Shown: positions 55,570 through 64,000 of the stretch, in pieces | Layout of the letters: each line of letters opens with the position of its first letter | Position numbering within the stretch: the stretch's first letter is position 1 | From: Melampsora larici-populina 98AG31 | Taxonomy: Eukaryota; Basidiomycota; Pucciniomycetes; Pucciniales; Melampsoraceae | Length of the DNA stretch: 64,000 bases | Reading direction: 5' to 3' | Assembly: GCF_000204055.1 (NCBI RefSeq) | Contig: NW_006768792.1 | Location: 62,001-126,000 of the forward strand | The notes under the pieces: generated by a model | Databases searched by the model: none | Told to the model about the DNA's origin: nothing | Seen by the model: only the letters and a program-made list of their open reading frames with translations | Made by a program: the position numbers and the translations under genes

Positions 55570-58563
55570 GGCGAATCTGCCGGTTAGTATGTAGAATGAA
55601 TTCTAAGTGGCTGTGAAGAATGAGGTGCAAGCGATGTGAGGTGAATTTCTCATGGAGTTCATGGTCAAAGAGACGTGCTGGGACTTACGAAGGTTTTTAG
55701 TTGGGGTCTGCTTTGAGCCAGGGAAGAGATGGATTTGTTGGTCGAAAGACTTGGAAATTGAATGAAAGCGATGAGGAAAAGCAAGAGATGGGAAGATACA
55801 CTCTCTCTTTATAGCAGTTGCAACAGCAGAAAGGCACAAGAAAACTCCAAAGATTGATGAAATGGCTAGCGAATGATAGTGTTGATATTTCAAGAATTCG
55901 TAGAACAACCAGCTAATGAGAATTGTTATTATGACTGAATAACAGACGTTAAAAAGCTCAAGCCTTGAAAATGAAGGATTGTAAAGATAAGGGGCGCGTC
56001 AAGCAACAGTCGGAATCGAAATGGCGAATAGATTGTGAATAGAACAAAAATGCGACAGCGGTCAAGATAAATAGGGCATCAAGGTCTGATGACAATTTAA
56101 GAAGGTACCCAATTAAGCGGAAGAATGTAAGGCCTGAAGGCTGAAAATGTAGACGAAAACAAAAGTAGAAATGACAAAGCGCACTGATTAGAGCGAAGCA
56201 GAGCAGCGAGAGGAGATGGCGGAAGTGAAACTTTTGCTATATGATTAGATCTGTTACGAATGTTGGACTTTGGTGCCTGGGAGGTCGACCTGGCAAAAGC
56301 AATTCAAGGATGGAATGACCTGATTCGCAGTCTTAGCGGACTGGCGACAATCATGAATTTGAACTCATGAGGAGAGCTGACACTGTCTGAGTCGGGGTGT
56401 GAACTTGGCTGGAACGGTCACTGGCCTGAAACATGACTGATCGATGCATGTTAGCAAGGATTTCGAAATAGACCCTAGTGAATGACAACTTATTTCGAAG
56501 ATACAAGTCAACTCATAGACAAGACGAGAGAACAGGGATACTGAGCGAGCTCCACGTATCGTAATCTACTGTGCTACCTTGACATTCAGACCATCTTATA
56601 AACCAAACCCGATTTTGGCCGCAGAATTCAACCAAATCGTCGGGAAACGTGTGTTGATGGTCCATGAGGGTTCATGTCCTTGCGTATCACTGTGTATCAG
56701 TATCAGTCTGCGTGGCATCTTCATCGCTTCAATTGTCCCGGAAACTAGTTTGAGACACCTCAGGCTAAGTGGTTTGATTGCACCTGGCATCGATGGCGAT
56801 TGATTTGCCATCCAATTCTGAATTCAATTTTCTTGTGATTCCTCAACACAGCCGCCACGAGAATAGTTGGCGAGCTGTCTGCTCGTCTTAGCACATGATG
56901 GCGGAGGGAAACTTCGCAGAAGTCTTCAGGAGCTCATCGTTCGAGTCAGAGGTTATTCTGCAACTCGCGTGAGCTCCGAGCTCACCGATCTCCGCCTTTT
57001 GACTCTGTGTCAATGAAATGGTGCGTTTAGTCTTTCTGGAAACGAACACCCGCCTTTGTGTATGAAGAAGCCTTTCCCTGAAATGGATTTACCTTACCTT
57101 ATGAAAATACGGGCGGTGTTCGGAAATCAAGGTCAGGAAAGTTGCAGGTATCGATGCAGTCACCATGAGTGTCAGGATTGCTGGTGGCAGATCGCTGGTG
57201 GTGATGATAAACAAAGGCGCCCGCATTGCACTTCATTCATCCATTACCTTTTTTTTTTTTTTTTTGCATTGCTTAAAGTGCTTTTTGAGCCGCTAGGCTA
57301 TCAAACACTATGTTTATGTCCAGCACCGGTAAAACCCCTCTGGCTGTGTCAGGGGAAAGGTAGCTGTTGGCTGTTTCATCTAGGGTACAAGTGTTATATG
57401 ATAATTGTGGATAGTAGGGCGGTGAGGTAGCGGAGAGGGAATTAGAGGCATTCCAGGGGTTGGGGTCTATTCAGAGGGTGGGGTTCATTTGAGGCCTTAG
57501 CCCATGTCCAGCGATTCGCGAACCTCCATGTGGAGTTGCAAAAGGCGGCAAGGTGCTTAAAGGCGCTGATGTTAGCAAGAACTTGTTTGTTGAGCTTGAG
57601 GCCATTGAGTTCGTGTTCGAGTGTATTTCGGTGACGTTCGTGCGTTTGGCAAATAAAAAGAAAACTAGCCAAGTTGGGCGGCGGGCGCCGCCGTTGCAAC
57701 AAGGGATTCTCTTAGGTCAATTCATGTAGAATTCTGGAGGCTATGCTGGCTCAAATAGCACTAAAGGGGAAAGCATCTTTATGTGAAATTGGTTGCATTA
57801 CAATGCAGTGAAAGTATTTCATAGCTTAATTAATGTCCATTCAAAAATCACAAGGAATGCAATGCCAGCCTAAGTATATCATTGCTCCAAACTGAGTAGC
57901 CATTGTGATCATTCTGCATCTGTTACTGAGGTGGAGGTCACAGGAGCTGAATAATATACTCCAGCTTCTGTTCACTTAGGCTGTGGTGGAGTTCTACAGA
58001 AGAATCCTGTAAGCATGGAGTGTGGTGACTACTTGTAACTCACCATTATGCAGATCAGATAGAAAATCACCAAACTTAACCACATGTTGGTGTGGTTCAA
58101 TTCAGGTCTGAGGTGAGACTTGTTGCCAGAATCCTTGAATCACTCCACTAAGATTCTGAATAATTTGGCTTTGCTCAGCTTCAAAAACAAACATTTGAGA
58201 TTCTTTGGATTGCCCAGAGCAGGACCAAAAATTGCTTCAAATACAGTACACCCGTATTTACTGCTACTTGTGAAACTTGTGATATAAAGCATGAGGTTCT
58301 TGAAGACTTCCAATTGACATCATTGGATATCAAAAAGAAAATTTGTACTGTTGATGTTGTACATGGTTTGATATGGGAAGGGATGATATATTGGGCCTGT
58401 TAGATGCTGACAGGTAGCAACAGGAAAGGGAGGAGTGGAGCAGGGTATGAAGGGCATGTCATTTACAGGTTCTAATTGTGGTAAGAACAAGGATTGGGGG
58501 AATCATGGTGATCTTGAACAGAGCTAATGGTGCATGCCCTTGGAGTGGGATGATGATATCCTT
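55570..58563. other. intergenic, no supported gene
   Basis: 55570-57450 is of mixed composition; scattered frames (56579-56803 +, 57056-57430 +, 57442-57702 -) have no recognisable domain. A 17-T run lies at 57249-57265. 57720-58560 is AT-rich. Confidence 0.4.
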
Positions 58564-58620
58564 GCCCTAAGCCTAACACCCTAAGCCTAAGCCCTAAGCC
58601 CTAAGCCCCAAGCCCTAACC
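58564..58620. repeat. interstitial telomere-like heptamer array
   Basis: About eight imperfect units of CCCTAAG/GCCTAA (for example GCCCTAAGCCCTAAGCC). The fungal telomere repeat is usually CCCTAA on this strand, so this is a seven-base variant lying internally. Confidence 0.75.
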
Positions 58621-61600
58621 TCCTAATGATTTCCAAATCAAATCACTTTAATTATCATTTTGTCTTGGCTTTTGGATACTTTATCAATCACACAATTTGG
58701 TTGCTTGGTAGGAATAGGTATGCATACATAATGTGTTTTATTTCTTGTATCATTACAGGAGTAGTTGTGAATTAATTCACATACAGAAATAATTGTCTAT
58801 GATAACACAACATCAGCAAGGCTTACAGATAAAATATAGTGTTTGCTTAGGCCATGCAGATAAATACAGTGGAGTCTTCTGCCAGTAAATCAGAATAATA
58901 AAGCTGGTGGTAACCATCAACACTTTTAATATACAAAGTGGCTGATGTCTGCAGGATGCTTAAACAATACATGATTCAAATGAGTAAGTCACATTTGGGC
59001 CTGGGAAGTAAATAGTCAACTATAGGTTTCATGCAATCAGAACTCCTATTTGAGTTAATCTGTAATAAATTATTGACTGGTGTCTTCATTGTCAGATTTT
59101 TTGTTGACTCAAATCATTGACTGGATTTTTTGCCTGAAAGGCTATCAGTAGTGGGCACCTCCATGAGGCGTACCATCCCCAGGGCAGATTGATATGTGAG
59201 GCTCAGTCAAGTATATAAATGCATGATCTGACAGATCAAGATCAGGTATCTAAAACCTCCAAACAAAATATTGAATCACTTCACATACATTGGGGATTCT
59301 GATAAGATGTGGGAGTGTTGCATTTTTGACATGATAAGAAAATTTTATCAATTTTGGATATGTTGCAGCATCAACTTTCCAATCATGCTCATCAATGATT
59401 GCAAAATGGATTACATACTGTTTGGAACAACTGTAGCATCATATTCCATACCTAAATGAAAAATACATTCCAGTGGAATGATATTGTCAATTGAAATACT
59501 GAAAAATATTTCTCCCAAGAAGCTTACGGAAGCTGAAGCATACTGACTGTATCATGGAATCCAAATTTGTCTTCTGAAAACTCTCCAAATTCCATCCTTG
59601 CACACCTGTATTGAGAATGAATAAAATTCAATTATAGATATGGATGAGTAGATAATTGGTGAATGAGGTTGAAACAATAGTTTTGTCTGGCTCTGATCAG
59701 CCTCTTTCAAGTTGACTTATTTAATCCAGACCCAGAAGTAACTTGGATCATAGATGATTGATTAAATCTCCAAAAACAGTAGAATTTGTGTTTAACACTG
59801 AAGGAATGCAACAGGTCACCTAATCTATCCTCAGGTTCTTCATACCTCACCTCAAATCACTGCAAGATGACCTACTACATGTTTTTTGGTTTCAATTTCA
59901 ATTTTGGAGCCTTGTTTCAAAGACAATCAAGTTTTCGGACCAATTGATTGATGAATGATGATGTTTTCATTTGCATGAAATTCTTCAATACTCAAAACAG
60001 AAAAATACAACAAAGAGCAAAGAGTTTTCAATAATGAAGAGCCAGCTGGACTAACTTGCGAACTTGTTGGGTTGCAATCTTTTCAGTTGGCAACTTAATC
60101 CTTGTGATCTAGAATTGCCCAAACTGTGTGAAGAGAACCCAAAAAGAAACTTCGTGACATGATCAACAATAATTTGGATGATTTTGAAAGAAAAAGTACT
60201 TTCCTTGGTCTCGATTTAACAAGATTCAAATTAAAAGAAAGCTTTTAAATTTTCAAGTGATTCCAATTTACCACATCCCAAATACCAACTATGGTCACAA
60301 TCACAAAGTAGGAAAGACAGGTATCAGAAAATCTTGAAGTACTTGAAGTTCAAGGAAAAAGAAACAGTTGATAGTAAGATTATCATTTGATTTGATTGGT
60401 TTGATAGATATGTTTTAGGGTTTAGATAAACTGAATAACTTGACATAGTTGTTAATACTATCAAGATTGATGATCTTGACTTTGATAATGATTAATTACG
60501 CTAGAGTTTATACAAAACTTGGATTGGTTTGTGAGGTAGAATAGTTTTTTGAATGAATCGATTCCGTGTTTTGGTGAATAAGGTAAATTGATTTATGATT
60601 TGATTCTGATTCTGATTCATTTGAAATCAATTCATGGTGTTTGATACTTTGATTTAATTGACTATCGATCAATTTCAAGTCTTTCCTTGTCTGATTATAT
60701 TGATTCTGATGATGATTAGATTGATAACGATGAAATAAGGTTTGATCGGATTGTTTCAATTGACTTTGAATGAATCTATTTGGATGAAGATTATTGAATA
60801 TCTTCAATTGCAAAGTTGATCATCTTACCATCATCAAGAGTAAAGACTCAAAAGTCCCTTTCAAGAAGCTTGATTGTAAGAAAGATGAGTTGAATGATAT
60901 GTTTGATCGAGTTTCAACTTGGTAAGTTAACATTGAATCAACTGTAAAACTTTGGTTCTATAAGAATCAAGGTCAGATGAACTCGGACTTGAAAGGAGAT
61001 ACTTAAACATGAAATGATGAACCAAACACAAAGACTTACCAAAAGAGAAGTTACCATCCGGATGGATCAGAGAAGGATTGAGAAATACTACATTGATAAA
61101 AAGTATGAATGGGCAGCCTAAAACGTCAGCTGTGAAGGTCCAACTATCAAAATCTCAAGACTGGTCTGTTGATTTAAACTTCAAAAGTATCAAAATCGAT
61201 TAGTTTTGGACATGTACCCCAATGAGTAGAAGAAATGTACACACAGAAATGAATTATTTAAAATCAATATTGGTTGGTATTATCCATGTGATGCGTGGTA
61301 TTGCATGTATTGTTGGCCAGGCAAGCCGGAAACAGATGGTCCCTAAAATGAATAAGGGTAAGCTGTGTGTAGCTGTTCCAGAATATGCCGACATATTATG
61401 GAAGCTGCTGGATTGTTGTAATGTCGAGTAAATCATTGTTGAAAGGTCAAAACTTTGGCAGCCCAAAACTCACAGTTATTCAGCTGATTGAATTTCTCAA
61501 TTTGTCAATTCAATGATTCTATTGTTCTTGTTTAACTTGAATGATGATTGGATGACATTGCAGCTGAGATTCTGGTAACTGAATTTCAGGTTGATTCACT

Positions 61601-63329
61601 TGCTGATCCTAATGCAATGCTAGCTGCTAAGATTGCGTGAGTGATGGCAAGAGGTGAATGAGGTTGCAAGACAGTGATACTTATGTAAATCGTAGAATCC
61701 AGTTGAATCGAGTAGTAGGCTAGGCAAAGGTGATTGATGAATTGAATGAGATAGATCGGATTTTGATGTAGAGTTGGATGAAGTGAATGAAGTTGAGAGT
61801 GAGAATGGAGTGAATTTGAAATGAATTCTGAGGTTTGATGATCATGAGTTGGCAGTTGATCAAGGTTTAGGAACATAAATGAGATCACAAATCCAATCTA
61901 GATTAGTCAAGGATTAGTTGATAGATGAATTGAAAAGGACTTACACTGCACAAGTTTTCACAATCAGTTGTTTCTAAATGACTATTCCCATTAGCTGATT
62001 TAATAACTTTTGCTTTGACATCCAAATAAAGAGATTCAATCCGATTTGAATGTGAATGATGTCAAAGTGAAAATGAGTAATTGAAGACTAACAAATTGGA
62101 GGAAATTGTTGATTTGTTCAGATCCAAGGTTTTCTTGTTTAATGAATGGTAGATACATAGTTGAGTTTAATAAGTTGAAACAATTCGGTTTGATGCATCT
62201 GATAGTTACACAATTGAGATGTTTAGGGCTTAGATTGATGATTGATAATGTGCAGTAAGTAAGCTGAATTCAATCAACCTATTCTCGATCGATCAATTTC
62301 GGTGAAGGTATACAAAGTCAACAAATCCCTATTCAAGAATTACGATTATCAAATGAACCTGTAAGTTTTGAAGCCAATTGAATATACTGACGTATGAGGG
62401 CTGCTCATGTCCATGGAGCTAACTTTGAGAAAATCACAGGTTGGCCAAGAAGGTGAGTAGTGTCATCTTGGGTATCAAATTTTGTTTAGTGCCAACTGGC
62501 AGAGAATCATAAGGCGATTGAAAGTAACTCTCCCAAAGCCGAAACTTTGGCTGGTCAAAACTCCAGTTTCCCCAGCTGAAACAAGGAGAATTTGTTTATT
62601 TTGTTCGCATTTGTCGATTTTGTCGGAATCCATCGTTCTCCTTTAACATTAATGATGTTCCACTGTTTCTATGCCTTCTTTTATTGGGTCTTAGATAGCG
62701 CCATGCTTTGGGTTGGGTAGCTTCCTTCCGGAAGCTTTGTCATATTTTTTTTGAATCGGCAAAAACTCAACGCCCGCCTGTTTTGGGGCATTACCCGAGG
62801 TACTCGACTGACTCGAGCGCACCCAGCAAATATTTTGGTGAGTCGGACCTCAGGGGCTCCTTACGTGGACACCTTCCCACCGCACAGCCCATATTCTTCA
62901 TGCTGTGAGCCCTTCACTTTCCAAAATAGAGTGATATTTTCATAAAAAACAATGCAAGGCCTATAGTAGGCAAATTGTTGTCAATTTCAAACCAAGGCCC
63001 AAAATGATCACTAGACCACAAAAGTTGTTGTAATCACTAGCCAATTGAAGTTCTGGAATGCTCTCACCAAGAGGACTCCATGCATATCTTTTTTGTTGTT
63101 TTCTTTTAAAAACAATAAAACCATACCAAGCCATCAAGTTTTTCAAGATATTTCCAAGGTTGGGATCTGCTCTCATTGAGAGCAATCCCTGCATATCTTT
63201 TTGAAGAAAAATAATGATTTTTTTTTCTGAAGAATTGATCTTCTTTGGTAATTGTATAGTGCTTATTGTTGAAAATAAGGAAATGTCAAACAGGATTGTG
63301 CTCCAAAGATTGTGAGTTGAAAAGCAAAC

Positions 63330-63440
63330 TATGGAACATTCCAAAAAGCTATGGACACAGAGTCCTCAATCTCACAATTCCAAAACCAGTTTTGGAATTC
63401 AAAAAAGGTGAGTTTAGGCAGAGGAGATAGGCTTTGGAGA
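63330..63440. repeat. repeat shared with 37420-37545
   Basis: Shares AGAGTCCTCAATCTCACAATT, a CCAAAACC-A-TTTTGG palindrome and an AAAAAAGGTGAGTTT block with the copy at 37.4 kb in the same orientation. Family unknown. Confidence 0.6.
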
Positions 63441-63771
63441 TCTGATTTGATTTCCTTGTTTTCAGGGATAATCACTATATTTTATCTCCGTGAATCTGTG
63501 TCATAGAAAGTTGAGGAAGAGCACAACTTGCAGCCCAAGAGCTTGTTGACTTGGGACAGTAAACCAAGCTCGAGTCAACTGAGCAGTGAACAATTTCAAT
63601 GAAAAAATTGGAATCCAACCTGATTGAAATTACACATGACATGTGTAACAGATGTGCTGTTTATATCACTGCAAAGATGATGTCACTCTGCAGGGTGAAA
63701 AATGATTGAACCCCATGCACAAAATGATGAATAGTTCAGAATTAATGCAGGAAAATGCAGAATTGATGTAT

Positions 63772-63829
63772 ACTTAGGGCATGTTTACTTAGGGCATGTT
63801 CACTTAGTGGCGTGTTTGCTTAGTGTGGA
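63772..63829. repeat. short tandem repeat, ~15-bp unit
   Basis: Four degenerate units of ACTTAGGGCATGTTT. Non-coding. Confidence 0.7.
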
Positions 63830-64000
63830 GTTTGAGAAATCACATTAGAGCACCCACTATGGTTGCGGTAACGAGGTGATTTATTGTAGCTTTACCGCTA
63901 AGTTACACACAGGTCCACTATGGGCCTGTTTTACATTGGCGGTCCCTACGACTGCATAAAATTTTGCATTGCGCTTGTTCAAATCTACGAAAGCTTAAAC

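Larger units (their letters stand above)
58621..64000. other. AT-rich gene-poor tail of the window
   Basis: No supported gene. Short frames (59271-59459, 61222-61431, 62708-62908, 62961-63344) are isolated and unrecognised. A small hairpin GCTTCCTTCCGGAAGC lies at about 62722-62737. 62760-62900 is a GC-richer island. Repeats at the end are listed separately. Confidence 0.4.

Noticed and set aside
1..64000. tRNA or rRNA genes
   Set aside because: I looked for B-box-like GGTTCGA motifs with a possible acceptor stem and found none that folds; no rRNA-like sequence was seen. A covariance-model scan would be decisive.

Overview
The window looks like nuclear DNA of a basidiomycete fungus, most likely a rust (Pucciniales) or close relative. 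The host genes are cut by many short introns (about 50-120 bp). The recognisable proteins are fungal (Mkt1, a Rad4/Dpb11-type multi-BRCT protein, an ABHD12-like hydrolase). Well over half of the sequence is transposon-derived. The species is inferred from style, not proven. I see no rRNA, tRNA or CRISPR array.

Host genes, left to right: a short-chain dehydrogenase (509-2138, +), an MKT1 homologue (4317-7149, +), a possible gene split by a retrotransposon (exons at 21.2-21.7 kb and about 7.5 kb, -), an ABHD12-like hydrolase (21673-23697, +), an unknown 361-aa protein (24420-25895, -), a Rad4/Dpb11/TopBP1-like protein with at least five BRCT repeats (27384-30966, -), a candidate small secreted protein (48810-49656, +) and an unknown 420-aa protein (54101-55569, -). 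For the complete models, summed exon lengths are divisible by three and splice phases agree.

Mobile elements dominate the rest. From 7.6 to 21.2 kb lies a Ngaro-type tyrosine-recombinase (DIRS-order) retrotransposon with split direct repeats. It is interrupted by a 4.75-kb hAT element and by a 2.83-kb pogo-like element, and the pogo-like element carries a 176-bp MITE. From 31 to 37.3 kb is a run of terminal-inverted-repeat elements of several families, with target duplications of 8, TTA, 9 and TA. A decayed LINE (about 38.4-47.4 kb) is split by a 6.3-kb Ty3/gypsy element with nearly identical 400-bp LTRs. The stretches 50-54 kb and 56-64 kb are AT-rich, hold only repeat debris, and include a telomere-like heptamer array at 58.56 kb.

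The strongest cross-cutting observation is that the inactivating changes in the hAT, Ngaro and gypsy copies are almost all T-C-G to T-T-G transitions: CGA arginine codons turned to TGA, one protease active-site Asp turned to Asn, and one mismatch between target duplications. This is what CpG/TpCpG-directed hypermutation would leave. The pogo-like transposase, by contrast, is intact and ends in a PCNA-binding-type (PIP-box) motif. I did not find a clearly new multi-gene system.
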